Shown piece by piece: positions 1 through 12,948 of a stretch of 64,000 bases of DNA. The stretch is from contig NC_057791.1 in assembly GCF_014905175.1 (NCBI RefSeq), positions 124,001 to 188,000 on the forward strand, read 5' to 3'. Each line of letters starts with the position of its first letter. Position 1 is the first letter of the stretch. A model generated the notes under the pieces. The model saw nothing but the letters and a program-made list of their open reading frames with translations, had not been told where the DNA came from and ran no database searches. Position numbers and translations under genes: made by a program. Origin of the DNA: Aphidius gifuensis. Lineage: Eukaryota; Arthropoda; Insecta; Hymenoptera; Braconidae.

Positions 1-1
1 T

Positions 2-526
2 CTTGATGCATTTTTGTATCTTGAAAATTGTACACATTATCAAATTAAAAGAATAAGAAAACATATTATAACACATGGTGTTACACCACGTGTACATGGT
101 AATCATGGTAAAATACCACACAATACATTTTCACTTGATATTTATCAAATTGCTACTGAATTTTTAAAAAAATTTATACAAAAACACAACAATAATAGCA
201 ATAATAAAAATAATTCACCAATATATTTATCACCAAATATTACAAGAAAAAAAATTCATAATCTTTATAAAGATTATTCTAAAAATGTTGCATCAACAAT
301 TAAAGTATTGGGTTATTCAACATTTCGTAGATTTATCAAAGTACAATTTCCACATGTTAAATTTTCAAAAATTGAATTTATTGTTAAAGCAACAGCAACA
401 ACAAATGGAAGACAAAATAATAATTCTAATAAATCAACATCATCATCATCAAATTGTCAAATAACAAATGATGGAATTATTGTCAATAAATCTGGACTGC
501 CAGTAACAGTTGATAATATTAAATAA
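2..526 (+). CDS. 3' end of an unrecognised gene (5' partial)
   Basis: An open frame enters the window at base 2 and ends with TAA at 524-526, so this is the last exon or last part of a gene. About 174 residues are visible. The first half has a motif TPRVHGNHGK..PHNTFSLD, followed by an Asn-rich linker, then LSPNITRKKIHNLYKDY and YSTFRRFIKVQFPHVKF. This order (an RVHGN..G..PHN box, an LPS/LSP box and a TFxxxxxxxxP box) resembles a domain in uncharacterised animal proteins, some of them related to transposon-derived genes. That likeness is from memory and is not a firm family assignment. The C-terminal 45 residues are Asn/Ser-rich and look disordered. Function unknown. It could be a domesticated transposase fragment or an ordinary nuclear protein. 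Confidence 0.6.
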   Translation, partial: LDAFLYLENCTHYQIKRIRKHIITHGVTPRVHGNHGKIPHNTFSLDIYQIATEFLKKFIQKHNNNSNNKNNSPIYLSPNITRKKIHNLYKDYSKNVASTIKVLGYSTFRRFIKVQFPHVKFSKIEFIVKATATTNGRQNNNSNKSTSSSSNCQITNDGIIVNKSGLPVTVDNIK

Positions 527-1655
527 ATGTTGTTGTTGTTGTTGATGTAGTAATAATGGTTTTTTGATTTACCATTTGTTAAGCTTACAACACTTTCTTT
601 TCAAGTAAAATTTAATGATGTTGTATAAATATAAATATACATTTATTTAACGATCAAGTTGAGTACGTTGTGATAATAAAGTAAAATATTTTATGATCTT
701 GCTGAAATTAAATGCCATAATACAGTAGCCAAGTTGTATTTGTACAATTATGTTTAATGAGAGAAAAAGAAGGAAAGGGTCAAAAACCTCGTGTGATATT
801 TATTTATCATTGTGGTTGGCATGTGAATATATACATTGTGTTTATTTTATTTAAAAAATTAAATACTTTGAAGTTTAATGTCAGGATTTCACAGTGCGTG
901 ACTGAATTATAAGATTTTTATTTAAAAAAAAAAATCATTATATTGTTTTATTGATTTAATAAAATAAAAAATTTCTATGATGAGTACCTAGATATATTTA
1001 AAATAAATTCAATAGGTGACATTCAAATTAAAAAAAGACAAAAGAATTTTTATAAAATGTGAAAATTTTGCAAACGTGTTTCTATCATGAAGGATCAACT
1101 CGAGTGTCCTATTATGGATACTTGACCCAGAGAGACAAGTTTATTTTATATAAGATTGATATACCTATAGCAAAGAGTCTCTTGATTTTACAGTTATAAA
1201 TATATGGATGAATTATAATGATATAAAAGTGGATAAAGAAGAAAACTATAACATATTAACTGTTGAAGTTGAAGAGAAATGAAGATATATAATATTAGCA
1301 AGTTTAGCAAGGTCATAAGAGTGCATCCCCCACGATCATCATCATCACTCTTCAGGTTTAAACTTTTTAAATATTGTGTACAATTCAGTCTCATGCTGGA
1401 GTTCAACAAGCATTCATACACATTGACTATTAAACACGTGTTTATTGTTTATTGTTTATTTATTCAATAATTAAATTAATATAATAAATAATCAATTTAT
1501 AAAATTATTATATACATATACTTGTTTCTTGTTGATTTATTCATTTTTTAATTGAAATAATAATAAAAATAATTAATTCATTATGTGAGGTAAAATATTG
1601 TTAAATTATTTTTGTTTTTAGTTATAATTATATTATTATTTATTAATAATTACAG
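527..1655. other. AT-rich spacer with no supported gene
   Basis: This stretch holds the 3' flank of the gene on the left and the 5' flank, perhaps including an unrecognised first exon, of the RhoGEF on the right. Small open frames at 1194-1470 are short, run on both strands and show no conserved motif. Base 1160 starts one of the TATACCTATA motifs that recur in the window. Confidence 0.5.
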
Positions 1656-4600
1656 AAGATGTCGAGAGTATGACCGGTGAAATTGATAATGGAGATTTAA
1701 CTGTCCAAGATGTTGCTGATCTTTTGCAACCACAATACGCAATAATAACTGGTAATAAACAATTATTAATATAATATAATGTATACTTATTTGATAGTTG
1801 ACCCGAAAAATAAAAAATTATTTTAACTGCAATAAAAAAAAGGATAAATGAATGGAATTTAAAGAAAAACAATCCGTTAAAACCGGTTTTATCTGCCGAA
1901 TCTTGTCTCGTTGAAAAAATTGATCAGAGTGCCTTTTTTTTTCAATATTTTAATTATATTTTTTTAACCACGAAACATATTAATTTTTGTATTTTAAAGA
2001 GTATAGAATTTTTTTTTTTTTCTATTAAAAATGAAAACGTACAACTCTCTCAGTCATTATTAACTATCGGATGTGTGCAAGTAATTTTTTTTTATTTTTT
2101 TTTTTTCTCTGAAATGTTTATTTTTTTATTTTGTCTGTGGGAAAGTGCTGTGATTGTTTGACTTCCGTGTCGCATGTATGGTACTATGTATCCAGTAATT
2201 TCCCTCGGTACATCAATAAAACCAAGAAAATAAATAAATAAAAAATAAATTAAATAAATAAACATTCTATGCACAAGTACTTGTTTATTGTTGTTAATTA
2301 ATTGAATTTATTTATTGCAAATTAATAATCAATTAATCATTTAAATATATAGGTGGTAAAACTCGAGAGGGATGTCCAATAATAACATTTCCCGACAATG
2401 GAAACTTTCACAATGTCAGCGATTCGGACTATCATCGTCTTATGCTTTATCTAACTTCCGTACCAACGTGAGTATTTTAACAATAATATTTTTATATTAT
2501 AATTAAATTAAAAATAATTAAATTTTTTTTTTTTTTTTAAATATAGTTTACAAGAAGCTGATCTTGGTTTTCACTTGATAATTGATCGCAGAACAGACAA
2601 GTGGAATTCAGTTAAAACAGTCCTTCTTAAAATATCGGTAAATTAAAAATTATATATATATATAATATATAAATGGATAATTAATTAATTAACTAATTGT
2701 TTAATTGTTTAGGCATTTTTTCCTGGACTTGTTCATGTTGCTTATGTATTACGTCCAGTTGGTTTTTTACAAAAAGCAATATCAGAAGTATCAAATAAAT
2801 TATTTCGTGAAGATTTTAAATTTCGTGTTATTGTATTGGCAAATATAACTGAATTATTTGAATTTATTGATAAGGATCAATTGACTGAATCACTTGGTGG
2901 CAATTTACCGTACTGTCATCATACTTGGATACAAAATAGAATTGTAAGTTGATTATAAAATTTAATTTTATGGGTATAATATAATTATTTATTTTAGAGT
3001 TTGGAAAAATTTTCCTCAATGACTCAAGACGTTTCAATAGCACTTGATTCATTTACTCGTCGTTTAGCTGAAATTGAATTTCCAAATAATACAATAGCAA
3101 CAACACGTTTATTGAGTCAACAACAAGCTGAATATAATGAATTAAAAGAAGAAATATTAAGTGCAGCAAGACATGGTGTTGCATTACTTGATAGTGTACG
3201 AGAACTTGCTGGTAAAGGTACTGCTGATCAATTGGGTAATGTTGCTGCTGTTGAAAGGTACTATTATCATAATCAAACATCAAACATAATCAAATTTATT
3301 TTGATACAACAATGATTACAATATTTAATTATTAATTTTAGACTATTAGTTCAACTTGATGAAACTGAACGAACATTTGATCTCTTTTGGTCACATCACA
3401 GTTCACGTTTACGTCATTGTCTTGCACTACGTCAATTTGAACAAGATTTTCGTGAATTACAAGCATCACTTGATCAACATTTAAAAACAACTGATGAAAT
3501 GACAGAAATTGGTGAAACACAAATACGTAATGAAGAATTAATTCGAGACATGTCTGCTTATCAAACAATTTGTCGAGTAAGTTAATCATTTATTTATTTA
3601 TCTATTTATATATTTATATATTTATATACAAGAGGGTATATGGTGTTTTCGGGAGCTTACTTCATCTACTACTTTATAATCCCCTGATAATAAATTTCGA
3701 TAAAGTTAAAGGATCAATCAACATGATAATACTCTTGTTTATTATGAAATAATTGTTGTTAATGCACAAGCACAATATTTTAAATTTAATATTATATTTA
3801 AAAAAAAAAAAACACATAACGGTGCACCGCTTTTCAGTTTTGTTATTGTTGTCGATAGTCCTATTTGTTGCATACCATGTGGATTTGGGTCTTGGTAAGC
3901 AACGAAATCAAACAAAAATATAAATTAATTTTTTATCATATAGAATGTTAATTATTTTTCATATAATATGTTTTGCGCACATATGTATTTATTTATTTAT
4001 TTATATTTTTTTTTATAAATTAGATTGTTTTTATCTACTACTACTACTATAATAATACACAAGCATGGCCTATTTAATTTAAACTTTTTTTTTTTTTTTT
4101 TGTTTTTTGTCAATGATAAATGGCACAGTGCACGATAGAAAATATATATAACATAATTATAAAATACCAAAATGGGCTAGATAATGAAATTGATATTTAA
4201 AAAAAAATAACATTATTACAAAAAATTGTGATAATTATTACAATTGATTATAGGGAGATATTAAACGTGCAGAGGAAGTAATTGCTGCTGGTCAACAATT
4301 ATTATCTGGAAGACATCAGTGTCCAACTGATGTTGTTGAGCCAAAATGTGCTGAATTACAACGTGTTTGTACGATACTTTCTCAACGACTTGAAAAACGT
4401 CTTCATACATTAACAAAATGTCGTGAATTAATGGAAAAAATTGACAAGGTATTTTTTTTTTTTTTAATTTTTTTAAATGTCATTTAAGTATATTGATGAT
4501 TAATGATGATTAAAATTTAAACAGGCAAATGCTTGGTGTACACAAGGATTTAAACATTTAGATACACAAAATACAATTATATCACCAAATCAAGCTCTTC

Positions 4601-6579
4601 AAGAACTTGAACAACTTGTTGAATCAGCTGAAGAATTTCATAATCCAACATGTGTATTTGATGATTTAATAATGCCGGAAACAAAAGCATTAGTAACACA
4701 AGTTTTACAAAGAATTGAAGATGTTACAATGATGTGTGAAAAAAAAATTGTAATATTAAAACAACAATTAGCTAAACCAACAAGACCAATACAAACTGTA
4801 ACACCAGAACCAGCAAAATTAATATTATTATCATCCTCATCATCATCATCATCATCGTCATCATCATCATCACAAATTATTAAACCTGGTAGAATTCTTA
4901 AAAAAGCCAACACAATGCCAAAAGTAATAAATTTATCTTGATATCATCGAGTATTTTTAAATTTAATAATAATAATAATAATAATAAAATAATAAATTTT
5001 TTTAGATGGAAATTGGTACAATTGATGATACATCATCATCACCAGAAAGTGAACCACGTGATATTGAATTATCACGTCAAAAACGTGGTCATGTATTGAG
5101 TGAACTTGTTGAAACTGAACGTTTATATGTTAGTGAACTTGGTTCAATAATAAAAGGCTATAAAATGGAAATGTCAAATGAGACAATTGCACATTTAATA
5201 CCATCTGGTTTAATTGGTAAAAGTGATGTGTTATTTGGTAATATTGAAGAAATATATCATTTTCATGGTGATATATTTCTTCGTGATATTGAAAATTGTA
5301 TATCAAATACAGAACTTGTTGCTTTATGTTTTGTTCAAAGACGTGATATATTTTTTCGTCTTTATAGTTATTATTGTCAAAATATAACACGTTCAGAAAG
5401 TTTACGTGAACAAATACAAAATGAACCACAATTTCTTACTTTATGTCAACAAAAATTAGGTCATAAATTACCACTTGCTGCATATTTACTTAAACCAGTA
5501 CAACGTATAACAAAATATCAATTATTATTAAAAGATTTATTAAAATATAGTGATGAATTGGCATGTTGTACTGAACTTAAAGAAGCACTTGATTGTATGC
5601 TTGTTGTACTTAAATGTGTTAATGATAGTATGCATCAAACGGCAATTACAGGTTTTGGGGTAAATATAAAATTTATTTATTTATATTTATTTATATTTTA
5701 ATTAAAAATATTTTGTTATTATAGGGAGAACTTGGTGCTCAAGGTGAATTATTATTGCAAGGTTCATTTAGTGTATGGAGTAGTAGTAAACGTGAACGTT
5801 TATTGCGATTAAAACCATCACAACGTCATATATTTTTATATGAAAAATCAATGATTTTTTGTAAACACAGTAAACCACAAGCGCACAATAAAGCAACTTA
5901 TCATTTTAAACGTTATTTAAAAATGTCACAAATTGGATTAACTGAATCAGTAAAAGGTGATCAAAGAAGATTTGAAATATGGCTACAAGGACGTGCTGAA
6001 GTTCATACAATACAAGCATCAAGTTTAGATATTAAACAATCATGGGTACGTCAAATAAAAGGTGTATTAATGTCACAATTAGCTGAATTAAAAGGTAAAC
6101 AAAATACAGCTCTTGCTAAAACAAATCATAAACCACTTCGTCAAACAATATCATGGGATGCACAAAGTTGTATATCTGGTTCATTACGTACTTTATCTGT
6201 TGATGAACAAAATAGTGTTATTGTATCATCACATATTAATAGTAGTGATATTAATTTAACACAATCAAATGAGGATGATGTTGCTTGGAGTTCAGAAAAT
6301 AGTAATACAGATGATGAAGATGGTTTTTCTGAAAATTGTGGACCAGCACCAGGTGGTAGATATGTTGCACTTGCTGATTATTGTGCTGTTGGACAATCAG
6401 AAGTTACAATGCATGAGGGTGATTATTTAGAATTATTAAAAGTTGGTTGTGCTGGTTGGTGGTTTGTTAAATTAATAAATACAAGTATTGAAGGCTGGGC
6501 ACCTGCAGCATACTTGGAACCAGTTAGTCGTAAAACATCACGTAGTTCACAATCAGTTAATAGCCAAGAGACCATATGA
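1656..6579 (+). CDS. Dbs/MCF2L-type Rho guanine nucleotide exchange factor (5' end uncertain)
   Basis: Ten exons join in frame: 1656-1751, 2353-2467, 2547-2637, 2713-2943, 2998-3257, 3342-3576, 4254-4448, 4525-4923, 5006-5659, 5725-6579, giving about 1042 residues. The order of parts is a CRAL-TRIO/Sec14 lipid-binding region (about 35-178; ITFPDNGNF, VIDRRTDKW and DKDQLTESLGG are typical), a spectrin-like helical region (180-490), a serine run coded by TCA repeats, a DH domain (about 555-745; LVETERLYVSEL, YLLKPVQRITKYQLLLKDLL), a PH domain (760-890) and an SH3 domain (968-1025; ALADY, GWWFVK, GWAPAAYLEP). This is the MCF2L/Dbs family layout, which activates RhoA/Cdc42 at membranes. The first exon seen opens in phase 2, so an upstream exon is expected unless the in-frame ATG at 1670 is used. 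Introns 1752-2352 and 3577-4253 are unusually long for this window. Confidence 0.92.
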
Positions 6580-7951
6580 AATAGACGCTTAACACATTAA
6601 ATGTCTCATATTGTGACAAATTTAATGTGTTTTATATTATTATTATTTAATATGAGCCTATTAATCAAATAATTTAAATTTTTATTATTGTGAATAATAT
6701 TTTAATTTTGACTGAAGTAGTACAGTATTTCAACAATAATTATTGCCTTTTAAAGGTTTTTTCATTTTTATTTTTTGTTACGTTTGAAATAAAATCATAC
6801 TAATATTATTAGAAAAAAGGCTATGTATATATTATAAAATATAAATTAAAAGAAATAATTATATTTGTTTTTATTTTTTTTACCTTTTATTTATTATAAA
6901 TATATGAAAAATAAAATGGAGGTCTTATTGCCATGTTAGTAATAATAAAAGTCGTTCAATAATAATGTAAAATAATAATTGTTATAATGAGTTAGTTGAA
7001 AGACTTGAAATTAAATTATCATTATTATAAAAATGAAAATCCCAAGTTGTCAAAAGATAACACCAATCATTATGCAATAGTTTATACTGATTTATAAATA
7101 TAAAAGACAAATTACCTTGCAACCAAATATAAATATAAAAATTTTAAAAATAAAAACATAAGATTTATTATGCTGCGATGGAATATTATTTAAAATTTGA
7201 GATATTTATACGCACACACACTTACATTTAATTTTAGTTGAAAATTTATGATAAAATTTAACTCTGCCTAATAAATTTCTAAATTTTCAAGTGATCAATT
7301 TCAAATCACTGACTTAAAAAAAAAAAAATAATAATTAATTAATAATAGACAATAAACTAAGAAAATAATAATTAAAAATTTTTGAATAAATTCTGCAATA
7401 GTTAAATGATGATGATAATAATAATATAATCAACTTTAAAATGAAAATAAAATTATATTAATTATTTCAGTGGATATTTTCTTGGAAGGAAAATTCACAT
7501 TATCTTCTCCCAACTTGTTGTTTTTATTTTTATTTTTATTTTTTATTATTTAACAATCGTAAAGAATGCGAAAAGAAAAATTGTTAAATTCTATTTTTAC
7601 ACTTATAGAGAAAAAAAAAAATAATCATGATGATGATGATGATGATGGTAATATGCCTCTGTTTGCGAGCAATCATTTGTAGATTTTGTAATTGTATTAT
7701 TATTATTATTATAAGAACTTATGTATTTATTATTACACTAATATATTTAAACATTGTTCAATTAATCCTGAGCATTGTTATATACTTGTATCATGTAATA
7801 ATTGACACTTTTTGTTCCCTCCATAAACAAATGACGATAAAAATATTATAAATTAAATACTAAAAAATATTATTGAAATTCAAACCAGATACTTATTTAT
7901 ATTGAAATAAAAATAAAAATAAAAATAAAATACGTGACATAGTGCAGTAGA
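6580..7951. other. Tail-to-tail spacer between the RhoGEF and the SMC1-like gene
   Basis: AT-rich DNA that probably carries the two convergent 3' UTRs. It contains simple ATG/GAT repeats near 7627-7646 and A/T homopolymers. I see no coding signal. Confidence 0.6.
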
Positions 7952-10900
7952 CTAGTCTTGTGGATATGCCTCGAGATTGATGTTGAAAGCTTGTGATTTA
8001 GGATCCTCGAAATCACAAATTTTCTAAATAAATAAATAAATAAATTTTGCAATGAATTTAATGAAATTATCAAGTGAAAAAATAAACAAAAAATATTACC
8101 TTCATAACACCAATGACAACATCACTTTTTGAAAATATTTTATCATTCAATGAAATTAATATAATTTGTTGTTTTTCTTTGATGGTATTGAAAAACTTAA
8201 TCAAATTATTAAAATGATGTTTATCAAGTGGTCCATCAATTTCATCCATTATTAAAAATGGTGGTGGTAATGCTGAACGTAAAGAAAATAATAATGATAA
8301 ACCGGCAATTGTTCTTTCACCACCAGAAAATGATGACATTGGTAAACGTTGTTTATTTGATGGACAACATTCATATTCAATTCCATCAAGATATGGCTCT
8401 TCTGGATTGTAAAGCATCAATACTGCTTGAGCAGCAGTTTCACCACTTAGTGTCTGAAAAAAAAACAAATTTATAATTATCCCTTATGTATATTGACAAT
8501 TAATTTATATACAATATAAATTACTTACTTTGTAAATTTCACCAATAGATTCTTCAACATTCTTGAAAAATTTATTAAATTTATCTGCTCTTTTCCATTT
8601 AATTAATTCAAATTTTCTCATTTTTTCATTTAATTTTTTGGCATGTTGTAATTTTTGTGTTCTTAAATGTTTTAATTTTAAATCAACATTTTTTAATTTA
8701 TCATGAGCTTCTGGTATTGTTGTTTCACCAATTTCATTTTCAATATCAGACAAATCTTTTTGATATTTTTCTTTAATTAGATTAATATTCAATGAATTTA
8801 TTTCATTCAATTGGTTGTCTGGTAATATACTGTAATCAAATTTTAATTGAAATTCACGTTCTTGAATATTTTGCCAAGAATCTTGTGATGAATCATCGGA
8901 AAATAAATCATCAAGATTTCCTTTTAACATTGGTAAATCAATACTCTGTATCTGTAAATTATTATCATTAATATTAATTTAAATTTAAGTATAAATATAA
9001 TATTATTTACCTTTGCTTTTAATAACAAGTCATGTTTTTCACGTAATTTTTCCAATTTTTTATGACGATAATTATCAATTTCATTTTCAAGTTTTATAAT
9101 TTTTTGAGTTGTTTGTTCAAGATCTAATGATAATTCAGAAATTTTAGCAGAATACAGTGCAATTTTTTTTTTGTCTTCTTTTAATTGATTCTCCAGTGCA
9201 CTTTGTTCAATGCTAATAATTTTAATTTCATCTTGCAATGAATTACGTATGTCATTCATTTCAGTAATTTTATCTCCAAGTTCCTGGAGTTTATCTTCAT
9301 AACTTGATATTTTTTCAATGATGCTTTTGTTGGCACGTTCATATTTTAAAAGCTCTTCAATACGACTGCATTGATCATTCAAATCTTCAAGTTTTTCATG
9401 CTTTTTTTCTATTAAACTGTAAAATTAAATAAATACATACATATATAAAAATTATCAATAATTATCATTGATAATACACTTACCTGATAAAATTTTCAAA
9501 CTCTTTAATGTTGTCAATATTTTTTTGTTTACAAAAATTAGTAAATATTTCTTTTTCATATTGAGCAATTTGAGTATCTAAATTTTCTCCTTCATTTGTC
9601 ATTTCTTCATCTAAATTTTTCAAGTCTTGTTCTAATGTTTTTAAATTATCTTGTGTATTTTTTTTCTGTTCATTTAATTCACTAATTGATAGCTCCAGCT
9701 CGTGTAATTTTTTTTCAATCTTGGCCAAATTACCTTCACAATAACTTGATCGATTTTTATAAGTCAATAATAATTGTTCTTGTTCTTTGATTGTCGACAT
9801 TGCCATTGATGATGTTGAATTATTATGCTCCAATAATTTTAATAATAATTCACGTTTTTTTTGTGTCAACTCATTAAATTCTTTTGAATTTTCAATATGT
9901 TTTATCATATCAAAATCACTACCTTTACCTGAAAATGATCCATTTTTTCTAAAAAATACACCATCCAATGAAACAGCCTGAAAAAGAAATGTATATGATT
10001 TAACAATTTATTATGAAAAACTACATGCAAGTTAAACTTACATCCAAGTATTCACGTGTTTCATCATTTCTCATTTTAGTTGTTTCAAAAGCAACAATAC
10101 GTGCATCATCAGTATTACGACAAACAAGTGTTGATCCAGCTGCATTTAATACAACATTTTTATATTTAACATCATATTTCAATAAATCAATAAGCAAATG
10201 TACGTCTTTTAAATCTTTGATTGATCTCAATTGTTCTTTCAATGGAGTACATTTAATATTATCCATTGGAATAAATAACTGTGGTGACATACGATGTTCT
10301 TTCAAGAACTTTATGCATGTTGCTGCAGTTGTTGAATCATCAACAATAATACCAAAATATTTATTACCAAATGCTTTTCCCATTGCTGTTTGATAACGTT
10401 TATCAATTGGTTGACAAAATTCATGTAATCTTCCATGCTAAAATAACAAATTAATATATATATTTTTTAAATAAACAATTTAATTATTTATTTTCATATT
10501 AACTTACAACTCCATCAATTTTTTTCTTTAATATATTAATTATAGTTTGATTTTTTTGCTGTTTCTTTTTATATTCACTGGCAATATTTAAATCATTTAA
10601 TTTCATTTGTATTTCTTCTAGTTGGGTTTTTAAACCTTCAACGTCGTCTTCGGATAATATTTTTGATTTCATTCCATCAAGTTTTTCATGAACTTGAGTC
10701 AAATTTTCTTGTGTTTGTCGTTTAACTGTCTCAAGTTGTAAAACATTTTTTTTTAATGTCTCTTTCATATTTAGCTTGTGTGAAAGTATCAAATTTATTT
10801 CATCAAGTTGTATTTTTTCATATGTTAATTTACGTTCAATATAATTTTTTTTACGTTGATCAATTTGATTATTTGGATTTAATTCATCACGTTTTGCTGA

Positions 10901-12418
10901 TACCTTGGCACGAAGTTGTAAATAATTTTTTCGATCATCATCATTCTGTAATTAAAATCATTGTTATTTATTTATTTATTTATTTGTTGCATCTAGATGA
11001 CACTTACCAATTGAATATTCTTGTTTGATAATTCCTTGATGAAATTATTTTTTATTGATGACAAATCAGCCAACTGTAATTCAAGACTTTCAATATTTCT
11101 AAGACGTTTTTTTTCATCAGCTTCAGCTTTATTAAACTTGGATTGATTTTTTGATAATATTTTTTGTGTCATTTCAATATTTTCTTGTATTTTTTTAACA
11201 TCAATATTCAATTTTTGTAGTTTCAATGAATTTTCTTTAATTTTATTTTCATATGGTGCCATTTTTAAAGACTCGATTTTATAATTATCTTGTATATTTT
11301 TTAATTTATTTTCTATTCCATTTTTTTTGTCATACAATTTAGTTAGCTCATTATCATTTTCTTGAATATTTTTTTCAACATTTGTACAGTATTTTTCAAT
11401 GTCATACAAGATAAATAAAAAATATTCAATATTCATTTGATCCTGTTGAAATATAAAAATGTTTACTTATAATAATTGTGTTGAATGTTTTTTATTTTTA
11501 ATTGATTGAAAAATACATACATATTTTTGGACCAATTGATCACGTTTTCTTGTTCTTTCAATAGACAATCCAAATGAATGTTTTTGTTGTACCAAATGTT
11601 TTGCTTCTTTTGTTAATTGCATTGATGTTAATTGCATTTCATCAATTTCCAAACGAAGTTTATCATAGTCTTGTTTAAATTCAATTGAACGACTTATTTC
11701 TTCAAACATTGCTGTTCTTTCTTTTGGTGTTGAATCAATTATTGAATCAATATTTCCTTGATAAACCAAAAAATTCATTGAATCAATATTTAATCCATGA
11801 CTTTTTAATTCATCTACATATTCATCCATTGATACATCCTGTTTATTAATTAACACAACAATTTAATTAATAATAATTTTGCAAAGTTAAATATCAAATG
11901 TTAAATTAGTTATTTTTTACCTCATCATCAATGTAGAATATAAATTTTTTATTTTCAATTGAACGTTTAAATGTTTTCATTGTCTCTAAATTTTGTTTTA
12001 AAGTGACTGCAACATATGTTTGCCTTGAAAATAAAATTCATTTAGTTAATTAAATAAATAAATTGTATATTTTTATTTTTATTTACCCAAATGGATCTGA
12101 ATGACCATTACTGTCTTTATATTCTAAATCAGTTATTTTGCTACATCTCAAACTGACTCGTGATTCACCAAGTGCAAATGCAATTGCTTCCATGAAATTT
12201 GATTTTCCTGTTTTATTTTTTTTTGTTATAAATAAACAAAGTTAAATTGTTTTGTTAACAAATTAATAAATAAATATACCTATAATTAAATAAAGCTTAC
12301 CTGAGCCATTTTTTCCAATGATGGATAACCATTGTCCTGGTTTAATTATTTCAATAGTTGTGACACCACAAAATGATTTAAAATATGATATTTGTACTTG
12401 ACTCAGATAAACTGACAT
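7952..12418 (-). CDS. Divergent SMC1-type cohesin ATPase
   Basis: Twelve exons join in frame: 12418-12301, 12207-12087, 12023-11921, 11838-11521, 11442-11008, 10945-10508, 10437-10042, 9977-9484, 9416-9011, 8951-8529, 8453-8100, 8023-7952, giving 1225 residues, normal SMC1 length. The N-terminal head has Walker A GKNGSGKS (35-42), then a Q-loop region FLVYQGNIDSI and the SMC1-typical PKERTAMFEEISRS. Two long coiled coils flank a hinge (about 515-670; PLKEQLRSI, LVCRNTDDARIVAFE). The C-terminal head has the signature FSGGERT (1126-1132) and Walker B LIMDEID (to 1157). SMC1 pairs with SMC3 in the cohesin ring. Several normally fixed positions differ (GKNG for GPNG, FSGGER for LSGGEK, GPLD for AALD), so this may be an extra paralogue, perhaps a meiotic or germline form, rather than the canonical copy. 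That last step is inference. Confidence 0.9.
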
Positions 12419-12948
12419 TTTTTTTCTTTTTTAAACCCTTGAGACAATTAATAATACATGTATTTATTGTTTATCCTCAGCAAAAACTAGGTACTAAATA
12501 TCCTAAATATATCTAAAAAGAAGCCGACACACAGAAGCACACAGAAGCCTTGTGTGTTTTTTTTATTTTTTTTTTATTTTGTCCGTTACAATACCAGGAA
12601 TTGATGAATTGGCAAATGGAAGTGGATTCTTGGAAATGAGCGGTAAAAAAAAAAAAAAATAAAGGGACACTATTTGCATCATTATTATTTTGTAAATATA
12701 ATAGATATAACATTAAATTTTTAAAAAATCTGTAATAAGTATTATTTTTATAAAAAATTCCTATTCATCCAGCTGAGCATGTCGTTAAGGATACATACAT
12801 ATCTGTAAGTGAGAGGTCATCAAAGAGGTCATCGTATAAAATAATAATAACAATTTATTTTATAAGCCAGTATGTGTAGTTAAAATACTTGAATCACCCA
12901 CTCAATTATATACTCAGCAAATAATAAAATAATAATAATTAAACAACT
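12419..12948. promoter_or_regulatory. Shared 5' spacer between the SMC1-like gene and SDR gene 1
   Basis: The two start codons face away from each other across 530 bases, so this must hold both promoters. I see no clear TATA box. The stretch 12519-12560 has repeated 'cacagaagc' words followed by T-runs. No open frame is convincing. Confidence 0.45.
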
